Below are positions 49,655-58,472 of a stretch of 64,000 bases of DNA, one piece after another. Origin of the DNA: Chloroflexota bacterium (GTDB taxonomy: Bacteria; Chloroflexota; UBA11872; VXOZ01); contig JAPPLM010000053.1 in NCBI GenBank assembly GCA_028874195.1, positions 1 through 64,000 on the forward strand, written 5' to 3'. The position numbers were made by a program, and so were the translations under genes. The notes under the pieces were generated by a model, which saw only the letters and a list, made by a program, of their open reading frames with translations, had not been told where the DNA came from and ran no database searches. Within the stretch, counting starts at the first letter, position 1, and each line of letters starts with the position of its first letter.

Positions 49655-51046
49655 TCAAGAACCATTCCGCGCGGAGACCTGTTCCGCAATTTCCTCGGCG
49701 GGATAGGTAAGGATTTCCGCCAGGGTGGGGTGGTAATGAGGAATCCGCATGAAGTCCTGGGCAGTGGCGCGGTAGTGGAGCGCCACGATGCACTCGTGGA
49801 TTAATTCGCCTCCCTCCGGTCCGAGAACCTGGTAGCCCAGGATTTCGCCTGTTTGGGCGTGCGCGACCATCTTGACGAACCCGCGCGTCTCGCCGAGGCA
49901 GAGTGCCTTGCCGTGGTCGTTGAAAGGATAGGAGGCCGTGACAATGGGCAACCCTTTGGCGCGGGCTTCCTTCTCAGTCATGCCCACGCGCCCGTACTGC
50001 GGCTCGGTGAAGATGACGATGGGCACGATGCGGTAATCCATGTATTGCGGCGGGCCGCTGGCGAGGGCATTGTGGGCCGCGATCTCGCCCTGCTGGATCG
50101 CCACGTGGACGATGTCGAACGATACGGTCACGTCGCCTACGGCAAAGATGTTGGGATTGGACGTGTGCATGGCGGTGTCGGTGGCAATGCCGCGGGAGGT
50201 GCTCTCCACACCCGCCGCAGCCAGGTCTAAGCCCTCCACGGCCGGACTACGCCCCGTGGCAACCAGGATGTGATCGACCTCGATGACGTTTTCAACGTCG
50301 TCCTGCACGAGATGGAGCACCTTCTTGCCGTTGCGCTGCTCCACGGCGGAGAGGCGCGTACCGCAGCGCACGTCCATGCCGTCTTCCCGCAGGTACTCCG
50401 CCAGCGCCGTACCCACGGCCTCATCCTCGCTGCTGAGCACGGAGCTACTCCGCTGCAAGAGGGTAACGTTCGCGCCCATCCGGGAGTAAAACTGTCCCAG
50501 TTCCAAGCCGATGGGACCGCCGCCAAGGACACAGACAGATTCCGGTAATTCTTCAAGTTCCAAAGCCTCATCGCTGGTCAGATAGCCCGCTTCTTCCAGA
50601 CCCGGCACCTTGGGAACGAACGGCACGGAGCCGGTGGCAATGACGAACTTGGGCGCGGTAAGGACGCGGTCACCCACTTGCACTTCCTCGGCCGAGAGGA
50701 ATTGCGCCGCGCCCTCAAAGAGTGCAATATCCGGCGAATTGAGTTGCTCGATGCGATAGTCGGCAAACTCCTTCACCAAGCGCCGTTTGCGGGCGATGAT
50801 GGCGGGCAAGTCGGGCGTGAGCGTGCCGACCTGAATGCCCAGTTCCGCTGCATGCTGCGCGTCATACAGGCGATTTGCCGAAGCCAATATAGCTTTGCTG
50901 GGCATGCAGCCGCGCAAAATGCACAGTCCGCCCAGCGGCCCTTGCTCCGCCACCGCCACGCTGGCCCCCAACTCAGCCGCGGTGCGCGCGGCAGCGTAAC
51001 CGGCGCTGCCGCCGCCAAGCACGATCAGGTCGAAGCTTTCTGCCAA
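49655..51046 (-). CDS. Pyridine nucleotide-disulfide oxidoreductase (Lpd/mercuric reductase-like)
   Basis: A 463-residue class I flavoprotein: FAD motif LIVLGGGSAGYAAA, redox-active disulfide CILRGC (CxxxxC), NAD(P) motif VCVLGGGPIGLELG, second FAD motif IFAVGDV and the C-terminal HYHPTLAEIL with the acid-base histidine. Starts at TTG with GGAG about ten bases upstream. No lipoyl enzyme or mer genes lie nearby, so it is likely a stand-alone reductase of a low-molecular-weight disulfide or quinone. Confidence 0.9.
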   Translation of the reverse strand: MAESFDLIVLGGGSAGYAAARTAAELGASVAVAEQGPLGGLCILRGCMPSKAILASANRLYDAQHAAELGIQVGTLTPDLPAIIARKRRLVKEFADYRIEQLNSPDIALFEGAAQFLSAEEVQVGDRVLTAPKFVIATGSVPFVPKVPGLEEAGYLTSDEALELEELPESVCVLGGGPIGLELGQFYSRMGANVTLLQRSSSVLSSEDEAVGTALAEYLREDGMDVRCGTRLSAVEQRNGKKVLHLVQDDVENVIEVDHILVATGRSPAVEGLDLAAAGVESTSRGIATDTAMHTSNPNIFAVGDVTVSFDIVHVAIQQGEIAAHNALASGPPQYMDYRIVPIVIFTEPQYGRVGMTEKEARAKGLPIVTASYPFNDHGKALCLGETRGFVKMVAHAQTGEILGYQVLGPEGGELIHECIVALHYRATAQDFMRIPHYHPTLAEILTYPAEEIAEQVSARNGS

Positions 51047-51155
51047 GACTATGCCACTCCTCTGCTCCTGAGGCTTAAGTCACTGAACCAACACGTCGCC
51101 AAAGTGTATAGGTGGCTTACATAATGCTCTAAAGTAAGTGATACGTGCCGGTCAC

Positions 51156-51983
51156 TCAGAGATTGCCTAATGCCGTTATCACCGCCTCGCTATCCTTCAG
51201 CCAGGAGTGGTCAGGATCATCGCGCGGTGTCAATACCCGCTGATTTCCGGCAAGTATCCAGAGGTAATAGAGTTGATACCCCGGCGCTGCCGCCACGGGA
51301 TGGTAGCCGCGTGGAATTGCCACCACGTCGCCGTCTTCAACGGCGTAGGCTTCGTCGAGCGAACGGTCGTCGGTATACACGCGTTGCAAGCCGAAACCCC
51401 GCGCCGGATTGAGACGGAAGAGATAGGCTTCCTCGTGGTCGGACTCGCGGGGTGGGTCGTCGACCTCATGCTTGTGCGGCGGCGCGCTGCTCCAGAAGCC
51501 CGGCGGGTTATAAGTCTCGCCGAGCACCATCGTGTGCGCTGGAAACGGCGCGTCTATGATGTCGTAAATCTTACGATACCAGTTACCCTGACCAACGTGG
51601 CGGATTTTGAGCTGGTCTGCCGTGATAACCTGAGACGCGGTTCCCGGCTTGCCCGGGGTACTGCAGACAACCAGTTCCAGCGGCGCATTGCCTTGCGCGC
51701 GCACTTCCCACTGTTGTTCAGGCGCAACGAAGACCGTCGAGGACGGGCCGGCAAAGACATTCGAGCGCTGGCAGTGGTGGGCAATGCCGTGAGATTCGAC
51801 GGCGATCACCCCTTCACCGGCTTGCAGCACCAAGGCAGACTCCCAAGGGCCCGTTTCGCCCGTGTAGCTTTCGCCGGGAGACAGCCGCAAGACCGCGATG
51901 CGTATGCGATCCAGCGAGGGGTGTCCGTCTGCGACAATCGCGTGGTGGCCTGGGCCCGCAGGAGCTTTGTGGAGGAGATTCAT
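51156..51983 (-). CDS. iolB: 5-deoxy-glucuronate isomerase IolB
   Basis: IolB converts 5-deoxy-glucuronate to 5-dehydro-2-deoxy-gluconate in inositol breakdown. The 275-residue bicupin matches along its length: WESALVLQAGEGVIAV, SVFVAPEQQW-like TVFVAPEQQW, VGETYNPPGFWSS-like VLGETYNPPGFWSS, PPHKHE and HEEAYLFRLNPARGFGLQRVY with the metal ligands His/Glu. It stands alone here; other iol genes are not in the window, though Gfo/Idh-type and sugar-isomerase-type genes are. Confidence 0.92.
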   Translation of the reverse strand: MNLLHKAPAGPGHHAIVADGHPSLDRIRIAVLRLSPGESYTGETGPWESALVLQAGEGVIAVESHGIAHHCQRSNVFAGPSSTVFVAPEQQWEVRAQGNAPLELVVCSTPGKPGTASQVITADQLKIRHVGQGNWYRKIYDIIDAPFPAHTMVLGETYNPPGFWSSAPPHKHEVDDPPRESDHEEAYLFRLNPARGFGLQRVYTDDRSLDEAYAVEDGDVVAIPRGYHPVAAAPGYQLYYLWILAGNQRVLTPRDDPDHSWLKDSEAVITALGNL

Positions 51984-52131
51984 CGACTAAACCTTTCTCG
52001 CAACATCCGAGCAACTGCGCTTAGCGGCAGTCGCAGCCAAAGAGGCGCTATTTAAAATACAAGATCATTCGGTTTGCTATACGGTACCTAATGCGCTGCC
52101 GCGCTGCAATTGCCGTGTTTTGCCAAAGCCC

Positions 52132-52161
52132 TTGACTCTGCGGACTACCCGTTACTATAAT
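52132..52161 (+). promoter_or_regulatory. Strong sigma70-like promoter
   Basis: TTGACT (52132-52137), an 18-base spacer and a perfect TATAAT (52156-52161). The leader to the next gene is about 140 bases and is structured. Confidence 0.75.
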
Positions 52162-52308
52162 CGTCTGGATTAGGCAGTTGCGCTTCTGCAACTGGCTGAG
52201 GCTGTGGAGGAGTTGGTCCTCCGATTTCTCCGCTATTGACTAGTTGAAGTATGTAGCGGCTTAGGGCGAACGGGCCGTGCTGTACATCAGGAATTCGAGG
52301 TTACTGGT
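52162..52308 (+). promoter_or_regulatory. Structured 5' leader with two hairpins
   Basis: CAGTTGC-GCTTCT-GCAACTG (52175-52194, seven pairs) and GGAGGA-GTTGG-TCCTCC (52206-52222, six pairs, followed by a T-rich GATTTCTC) lie directly after the promoter. It may be an attenuator or the body of a small RNA. I recognise no riboswitch class. Confidence 0.4.
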
Positions 52309-53046
52309 ATGCCTCCGCTTACAATTATTCTTGGTATAGTCGGCGTCTTACTCTTGGCCGCTGGCATCATTGGAAAGCGCGCGGGCCGCCGCCCGACAGT
52401 ATCTATGGGTTTCATGGGCGTAGGCGTTGTAGTGCTCGGAATCGCGGCGGTCTATATGGTATCCGGTACGTCAGACACGGCGTCACCGGAGGCCGCAGGC
52501 GCAACTATCAAAGTGACCAGCACGGCTACTGCGGTGGCGAAAACTGATGCAGAATTACAATCGGCTGCTGACGCGGCCGACCTGCCGCTCCTCGAAGCGG
52601 CAGCCAGGCCGGATAACTTTGGAGATCTGGAAGTCTTTTACGAGGCTACCACCTCAGTCGCGAATTTCGATGCCTTCAGACTGATGGGACTGAAAGCCTA
52701 CGGCCCAGCGGGGCATGGCATTGGAAGCGAAAAGTCTCCCTTTAAGGTGGGCCAAGAAATCTACATTGAGTTTACCGTCCAGAACCTCCGTGTGCCGCCG
52801 ATCGAGCTAAAGCGCACGTTTGTTGCCGTGAATCATCCCACAGGCGAAGAAAAAGATTACGGGTTGGTTCATGAAGGGGTGGAAGTTGTGCGGTATCAGA
52901 AGTTTGAGACCGGGGTGGTTATACCGCTCGATGCAGCAGGCAATTGGGAAATTTGGCCTTGCTATCAGTTAGTGCTGGATGACGACACGCTCCGCGACCG
53001 CTGTACGCCCAAGTGGCAGTTCTTCACGATTGAGGTGGAAGAGTAG
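52309..53046 (+). CDS. Hypothetical protein with two N-terminal membrane helices and an extracytoplasmic domain
   Basis: A 245-residue protein of unknown function: helices at about 4-20 and 30-50, a Thr/Ala linker, then a soluble domain of about 150 residues with KVGQEIYIEFTVQNLRVPP and a late pair of cysteines (WPCYQLVLDDD, RDRCTPKW). It stands alone behind a strong promoter and structured leader. Confidence 0.72.
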   Translation: MPPLTIILGIVGVLLLAAGIIGKRAGRRPTVSMGFMGVGVVVLGIAAVYMVSGTSDTASPEAAGATIKVTSTATAVAKTDAELQSAADAADLPLLEAAARPDNFGDLEVFYEATTSVANFDAFRLMGLKAYGPAGHGIGSEKSPFKVGQEIYIEFTVQNLRVPPIELKRTFVAVNHPTGEEKDYGLVHEGVEVVRYQKFETGVVIPLDAAGNWEIWPCYQLVLDDDTLRDRCTPKWQFFTIEVEE

Positions 53047-53464
53047 TCTGCCTAAAGCGGGCGCGTGAAGATTGAGCACTGCGCAGCGCTCTCTTTGAAG
53101 ACACTTTGGTTGCGCAGCTAAACAGTCCCTCTTCTTTGTCTTTCTAGCAGATCCTTTGATCTGGATGGCAAGCCTTCGTCATAGAATCTGCCGGTTGGTT
53201 CGGAGTCCCGGCGGCCGATAGAGTTCAGGACAACCCACTACACGAGGTGGCGCACCGCAGCCTCCTGTAGTGATGACGGAGAGAATCCTTGACCCGCCTT
53301 GACGAAACGTTTATAATCCTTGCAAGCCTAGCCAATTAGTGCGTTGGTTTTGTTATGGGTAAATAATGGGATCTGCAGCGTGGCTGGGCACGTGATCGCA
53401 AATAGAGCGTGGTCATGCATAATGCAGGTTCCGTATGGGGGAGAACCAGAAAGGAGTGTTCCCC
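53047..53464. other. Intergenic region holding a strong promoter
   Basis: The 418-bp gap between two plus-strand genes contains no coding frame I can support. Its only clear element is the promoter at 53289-53317, leaving a leader of about 140 bases. Confidence 0.5.
53289..53317 (+). promoter_or_regulatory. Strong sigma70-like promoter of the sugar-binding lipoprotein gene
   Basis: TTGACC (53289-53294), exactly 17 bases, TATAAT (53312-53317). Confidence 0.75.
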
Positions 53465-54844
53465 ATGAGTTTGACGAGACGATCATTGCTCGGCACAGGC
53501 GCCGCAATGGGCGGCGTTGCCTTGCTTGCCGCGTGCGGCACAGCGGCTACTACGGGTGCCCCCAAGGAGGATATGGCCGAGGCACCCAAGGCCGAGGAAA
53601 AGACCGAGACGATGGAGAAGCCGGTCCTCAAGATCTCCAACTACCACGCCGAGGAAGATCCGCGGTGGAAGGCGCTCTCCCAGACCTTCGCGACCGCTGA
53701 GGAGTCTCTTAACATCACCATCGAGGCGACGCCCGACCGCACATTTGACGGCGGCGTGTTTGCCAAGCGCAACACCGAGTTTGCAGCCGGTGAAGCCGGT
53801 GTGGACATCACTTACAACCAGGTCAACTGGGCGCTCAAGTGGGGTCTCACCGGTGTTATCGAGGAACTGACCCCCTACTTCGCCAAGGGCCCGCGCAGCA
53901 AAGAGGACTACTTTGCCGGCGAGCTGGTGAACTGGAGCTGGGGCCCGAACCTGTATGGCGTCCCCTTCCAGTCGGGTGGTGAGGTCTTCCACGTGAATAA
54001 GGACCTGCTCACCCAGGCCGGCGTCGACATGCCGCCGCCGGATTGGAGCTACGACGACCTGCTCGAGATGTCCCGCAAGCTTACCAATGCGGATGAGAAC
54101 AGATGGGCGCTGGTCATTTACCAGAACTACGTGTTCTATATGATGGGCACGTGGATGTATAATTTCGGCGGCCAGATTCTCAACGAGACCAAGGACAAAG
54201 CGGTCTATGGGACCGACCCGCTGTCTTTGGAAGGTGCTCAGTTCAACATCGACCTGGCGCTTAAGCACAAAGTGATTGCGCCGGGTGCCAGTGAGATTGG
54301 TGTCGAGTTCCCGAAGGGTACCTACCATATCGAGAACCAGTTCGCGGCGATGGAGAACAACGGTATCTACCGCCACAACGGTATTCGCCCGCACTTGGGT
54401 GAGGCGCTTGACTTCCTGCCCCCGCCAAAGGGTCTGGATCAGCGCGTAACCGTGCTCGGCAATGCCTACTCCATCCTAAGTCTCTCCGAGGCCAAGGACC
54501 TGGCATGGGACTTCCTCATGTGGTTCCACTCCGACGAGAGTATGCTGGAGACCCCGCACTTTGGTTCCATTGCTTGGCCGCCCGTCATCGAGTACGCCAC
54601 CCATCCGGTATGGCTGGAGCCTTTCAAGGGCACCCGCGTAACGGACGTGGTGGACGTTTGGATTTCCGGCGGACACGATGCCATGATCGTGCCCGAAGGC
54701 ACCGAGGCTTGGGGCATCGACATTGAGTGGACGCGCAAGGCGATCTCCGGTGAGGTCACCGTGCCTGAGGCGTTCCGCTCCTCTGCCGAAGAGATGAACG
54801 TGCTGTTCAGCCAGCGGCCTGAAGAGTGGAAGATGCAGATGTAA
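53465..54844 (+). CDS. ABC transporter sugar-type substrate-binding lipoprotein
   Basis: A 459-residue extracellular solute-binding protein. I use the ATG at 53465 (AAGGAG upstream), giving a twin-arginine-like start (TRRSLLG) and lipobox LLAAC with Cys24. The mature part has family features such as LTGVIEELTPYFAKGP and the ligand-cleft MMGTWMYNFGGQIL. It has its own promoter and a strong terminator and no transport partners nearby, so it must use permeases encoded elsewhere. Confidence 0.88.
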   Translation: MSLTRRSLLGTGAAMGGVALLAACGTAATTGAPKEDMAEAPKAEEKTETMEKPVLKISNYHAEEDPRWKALSQTFATAEESLNITIEATPDRTFDGGVFAKRNTEFAAGEAGVDITYNQVNWALKWGLTGVIEELTPYFAKGPRSKEDYFAGELVNWSWGPNLYGVPFQSGGEVFHVNKDLLTQAGVDMPPPDWSYDDLLEMSRKLTNADENRWALVIYQNYVFYMMGTWMYNFGGQILNETKDKAVYGTDPLSLEGAQFNIDLALKHKVIAPGASEIGVEFPKGTYHIENQFAAMENNGIYRHNGIRPHLGEALDFLPPPKGLDQRVTVLGNAYSILSLSEAKDLAWDFLMWFHSDESMLETPHFGSIAWPPVIEYATHPVWLEPFKGTRVTDVVDVWISGGHDAMIVPEGTEAWGIDIEWTRKAISGEVTVPEAFRSSAEEMNVLFSQRPEEWKMQM

Positions 54845-54890
54845 GAGCGTTTGCCTGTGTGAAGGGCATGCTCTGAGATAGTCGACTGAG

Positions 54891-54920
54891 ACAGGAGGCA
54901 GCGAAACCGCTGCCTCCTGT
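54891..54920 (+). terminator. Rho-independent-type terminator after the sugar-binding lipoprotein gene
   Basis: Perfect 12-bp stem ACAGGAGGCAGC / GCTGCCTCCTGT with a GAAACC loop, followed by TCTTAC. The T-run is weak. Confidence 0.75.
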
Positions 54921-55017
54921 TCTTACATGGTTGAGCGTGATACACTTGTGGAAACCTGCATAGCATACAGTTGACCACCGAAGGATTTGGTAATTTCCCA
55001 TCAAGAAGGAGCGTGCA

Positions 55018-56313
55018 ATGGCACAGGTAGTCAGCAGAGAGGCACTGGCGCTTGAAGGCGGACCCAAGGCCGTTACCGTGTCGAGCAGTGATACGTGGGA
55101 ACGTGTCAGTCCGCTGGAAAAACAATACGTGAACGCCGTGCTCGACGACTACGGCAGCGCCTACGACGAAATCGAAAAATTCGAGGAACAGTTCCGGGAC
55201 TTCGTCGGCACGCGCTACGCCTTGGCCCATTGCAACGGCACGTCTACCATTCACGCGGCAGTCTTTGCCTCCGGCGCTCGCTTGGGCAAGGAAGTGATCG
55301 TGCCCTCCGTGACCTGGCACGCGAGCATTACGCCGATCCTGCACTGCAATGCCACGCCGGTCTTCTGCGACATCGATCCGGAGACGTTTTGCGCGGACCC
55401 TGAAGACGCGCGCCGCAAGATTACGCCGAACACGTGTGCCATTATCGTTACCCATGTCTACGGCAATCCAGCGGATATGGACGCCTTCCGCGAAATCGTG
55501 GAGGGTACGGACATCACGCTGATCGAGGATGCCTCCCACGCCCACGGCGGCACCTGGGACGGGCAGCAAGTCGGTTCGATTGGCGACATCGGCTGCTTCA
55601 GCCTGCAAGGGAGCAAGGCGGTCACCGGCATCGAGGCCGGCGTCGCTACCACGAATTGCCCCGACCTCTATGACCGCATGCTTGCCCTGGGACACTACGG
55701 CCGCACGGAGCGCATGTGGCAGACGGAGAAGTTCACGTCGCTTCACAACATCGGCCTTGGCGTCAAGTACCGCGCCAACCCGCTGGCGATGGCCATGGCG
55801 CGGGCGCAGCTTGAGCGTTTGCCCGAACTAAACGAGAAGCGTCTGGCGTGGTTCAGCAAACTCGACGCTCTGCTGGGGCAGATTCCGGGCATCCATCCGC
55901 AGAAGACCTACCCATCAGCAGAACGGGGCGGACTGCTTCTCTACGCCGGCGTGATCGATCCTACGGAAATCGGCGCGCCCGTCAACGCTGTGCTACAAGC
56001 TCTGGTGGCTGAAGGCGTCAGCACGACACCGGCCATTACGCCGTTCGGCTACGGCGTAATGCACTTGGAACCACTTTTCAACGACTTTGATTTTGAAGGG
56101 TTGGGCGGCCCGTGGGGCGACCTGCCGGCTGACACTCGCCGACCGCTGCAACGGGGCTCGTTGCCGGTAAGTGAGCATGTCCACGACACGTGCTTCTGGC
56201 TCTCGACGCCGGTTGATCCCACTGATGAGTGGCTTGAGCAGAATGCGGCAGCCTTCCGCAAGGTGGTGGAGCACGGTCCGCGGCTCGCGGAAGCCATCGC
56301 AAAGGCTGGATAA
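55018..56313 (+). CDS. DegT/DnrJ/EryC1/StrS-family PLP aminotransferase
   Basis: A 431-residue fold-type I aminotransferase: substrate region ALAHCNGTSTIHAAVFASG, cofactor Asp in LIEDASHAHGG and the PLP lysine in CFSLQGSKAVTGIE. Members aminate keto-sugars for glycans or antibiotics, or cyclitols (StrS-like). AAGGAG lies seven bases before the ATG. It stands alone between terminators, so its product is not shown by context. Confidence 0.9.
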   Translation: MAQVVSREALALEGGPKAVTVSSSDTWERVSPLEKQYVNAVLDDYGSAYDEIEKFEEQFRDFVGTRYALAHCNGTSTIHAAVFASGARLGKEVIVPSVTWHASITPILHCNATPVFCDIDPETFCADPEDARRKITPNTCAIIVTHVYGNPADMDAFREIVEGTDITLIEDASHAHGGTWDGQQVGSIGDIGCFSLQGSKAVTGIEAGVATTNCPDLYDRMLALGHYGRTERMWQTEKFTSLHNIGLGVKYRANPLAMAMARAQLERLPELNEKRLAWFSKLDALLGQIPGIHPQKTYPSAERGGLLLYAGVIDPTEIGAPVNAVLQALVAEGVSTTPAITPFGYGVMHLEPLFNDFDFEGLGGPWGDLPADTRRPLQRGSLPVSEHVHDTCFWLSTPVDPTDEWLEQNAAAFRKVVEHGPRLAEAIAKAG

Positions 56314-56398
56314 AGAACGTAGACACACCTGGGAGGTTTGAGGCTCATCGGCACTCTTGCCGGTCCGAGTCCTGGTGCTGAAGCGTAGAGAACCTAGC

Positions 56399-56431
56399 AT
56401 TCATCGCTCTGGGTTCGCCAGGGCGATGAAT
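56399..56431 (+). terminator. Long hairpin after the aminotransferase gene
   Basis: ATTCATCGC-TCTGG / CCAGG-GCGATGAAT form 14 pairs (one G-T) around a GTTCG loop. There is no proper T-run, so it may be a terminator or a transcript-end stabiliser. The rest of the 56314-56620 gap shows no gene. Confidence 0.55.
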
Positions 56432-56620
56432 CTACTTAACGCAACTACTCGGGTGACGCGAATGCGCGCCTAGTTTATTCTGCAGTTTGCACTGAAAGCC
56501 TGTGCGTCGAGCACTCTTGGGACAATGCTGTGCGCGCCGTGAAGCCGTTTACTTGAAGTCCCCGCGCGGGCAGTGTAGCTTAATCAGTGAGCCCTTTTTA
56601 CTAGGAAAGCCTAATAACGC

Positions 56621-57442
56621 ATGGCAACAGAAGACCAAGACGTTGCGGACGAGTCGCAAGAGGTGCTGCCGGACGGCACACATCCGGACGACGTAGCCGA
56701 TCTCGACAAGGAAATGAGCCTCGGAGAACACATCTCCGAGTTGCGGCGTCGCCTGCTTATTGCCGCGCTCTCCGTGCTTTTCTTTACCATAATTGGCTTC
56801 ATTTTCATCGATCCAATCATGACGTTTCTCAGGCAGCCATCGCCGGATGAAATCCGACTCTACCAGTTTTCCCCAACTGAGGGTCTATTCACATACATGC
56901 GGGTAGCGCTCATGGCGGGCATCGCCGGAGCGATGCCCGTGCTCGTCTACCAGATTGGCGCGTACGTACTGCCCGGCCTGACGCGGCGCGAGCGGCGCTA
57001 TCTCTATATGCTGGTGCCTACGTCGTCGTTTGCGTTCCTGGTGGGAATGGCCTTTTGCTACTACATCGTACTGCGGTTCGCGCTGAACTTCCTCATTGGC
57101 GCAGAAGCTTTCGTCTCCAATCAGGTGGGTAGTCTCATATCAGTCAAGTTTTACATCAACTTCATCACCCGCATGATGCTCGCGCTCGGTCTAGTCTTTC
57201 AAACGCCCATATTCATCTATTTTCTTTCGGCGATCGGTCTCGTCGACACGCAGAAGCTTTCCCGTTGGCGGCCCTTTGTGATCGTCATCTGCGCGATCGT
57301 TGCCGCCGTCATCACCCCGACACCGGATCCCTTCAATCAAGCGCTGGTTGCCATTCCTATGTACCTGCTGTACGAGGTTGGAATCCTGCTTTCACGCATC
57401 ACGGGACCGGTGATGCGGCGCCGCTCGCAGAGAGAAAGCTAA
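56621..57442 (+). CDS. tatC: Sec-independent protein translocase TatC
   Basis: TatC binds twin-arginine signals and starts assembly of the Tat pore. The 273-residue protein has an acidic N-terminus of about 35 residues, then the signature LGEHISELRRRLL with its essential glutamate, six membrane helices and the late PDPFNQALVAIPMYLLYEVGI block. tatA/B genes are not in the window. A twin-arginine-like lipoprotein lies 3 kb upstream. It is convergent with the cytochrome gene, 4 bp apart. Confidence 0.94.
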   Translation: MATEDQDVADESQEVLPDGTHPDDVADLDKEMSLGEHISELRRRLLIAALSVLFFTIIGFIFIDPIMTFLRQPSPDEIRLYQFSPTEGLFTYMRVALMAGIAGAMPVLVYQIGAYVLPGLTRRERRYLYMLVPTSSFAFLVGMAFCYYIVLRFALNFLIGAEAFVSNQVGSLISVKFYINFITRMMLALGLVFQTPIFIYFLSAIGLVDTQKLSRWRPFVIVICAIVAAVITPTPDPFNQALVAIPMYLLYEVGILLSRITGPVMRRRSQRES

Positions 57443-57446
57443 GCCA

Positions 57447-58454
57447 TCAGGGCACAGCGGCTAAAGACTGCACGTACGCGAGGATATGCCGGACTTCTTG
57501 GTCCGTGATCTGTTCGTCAAGATAGGCCGGCATAACATCTGACGGTTCGCGCACGGCATTGAGAAACCTGGCAAAGCCGAGACGCCTGCCTACCAGTGCC
57601 GGGCCGATGCCGCCTTCCGCCTGCAGCCCATGACAGAGCACGCAGCCTGCAGCGCGGTATGCGGTTTCTCCTTGCGCAGGATCACCATACCCAAGCGGCG
57701 GCACCGGAGAGGCCACCGGCGCTTGTGCGGGCGCGGGGATCAGATTCAACTCTTTCGCTAAATCACCCCCGTTTACGACGACAACTTGCCCTACGCTCGC
57801 CCATGGCGTCTCGATCTTCCAAAGTTGAAACGCTCGCCGCTGGGCACGCAGCACAATCACGTCGCCATAATCTTTGATGCCCATTGGCAGCCCATTGAAT
57901 GTGATGGGGTCTCGACCGTGGCTGCTCTCCGCAAAGTATGCGGCCTTGATGGCTGCGTCTTCCTCCAGCAACGCCAGGTGATTGGCAACAATCACCTGCC
58001 ACGGCTGCCCGGCATCTTCCGTCCAAGCGTTGGACCGCGGTATGAACCGGTGGGTCTCCAAGAACGGATCCGCCCCGGCAGCGGAAAGTTCATCGAAGAG
58101 ATTCATCAGGTACGCACTCTGGGAGCGTTGATCCCAGAGGAGAATACCCTTCTGAAAGGCTTGCGCGACGAGGCCCTTGAATTGGAAGCGCTGTGAGACC
58201 GGATAGCCAAGCGCTTGGAAGCCACCGAGGTCTTGGAACGATGTCCAGAAGAGCGCCGCGTCGTCATCGATGACAGCGTAGCCGAGTTCGTTGCTTTCAG
58301 CAGTGCCGTTGGTCTGCGTATAGAAGTGTCCCTGGGGGATTCCCCAGTCGCGAACATCCGTCAAGTCACCTTGCGGTCGCGGTGGGGCAGAGGCCGTGAC
58401 AAGCGCGACAAGAGCGAGATGCAAGAGCAGATGGGTGAGTCTCTTGAGAGTCAT
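57447..58454 (-). CDS. Exported c-type cytochrome with N-terminal LGYP-type repeat
   Basis: A 335-residue protein: signal peptide (about 1-22), an N-terminal domain with DLGGFQALGYPVSQRF and FQKGILLWD, a Pro/Ala linker near 235-255, and a C-terminal cytochrome c domain with haem motif CVLCH and distal Met in SDVMPAYLDEQITDQE. It should carry electrons outside the membrane. The N-terminal repeat type is one I associate with Chloroflexota surface proteins. Its start lies 18 bp after the preceding methyltransferase stop. Confidence 0.85.
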   Translation of the reverse strand: MTLKRLTHLLLHLALVALVTASAPPRPQGDLTDVRDWGIPQGHFYTQTNGTAESNELGYAVIDDDAALFWTSFQDLGGFQALGYPVSQRFQFKGLVAQAFQKGILLWDQRSQSAYLMNLFDELSAAGADPFLETHRFIPRSNAWTEDAGQPWQVIVANHLALLEEDAAIKAAYFAESSHGRDPITFNGLPMGIKDYGDVIVLRAQRRAFQLWKIETPWASVGQVVVVNGGDLAKELNLIPAPAQAPVASPVPPLGYGDPAQGETAYRAAGCVLCHGLQAEGGIGPALVGRRLGFARFLNAVREPSDVMPAYLDEQITDQEVRHILAYVQSLAAVP

Positions 58455-58472
58455 TTGATACAGCGCGTGAAG

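Noticed and set aside
53483-54394. 303-residue minus-strand open frame
   Set aside because: Antisense to the sugar-binding lipoprotein gene; no family features and no ribosome-binding site.
54466-55746. 426-residue minus-strand open frame
   Set aside because: It runs antisense across two real genes and the terminator between them; no motif.
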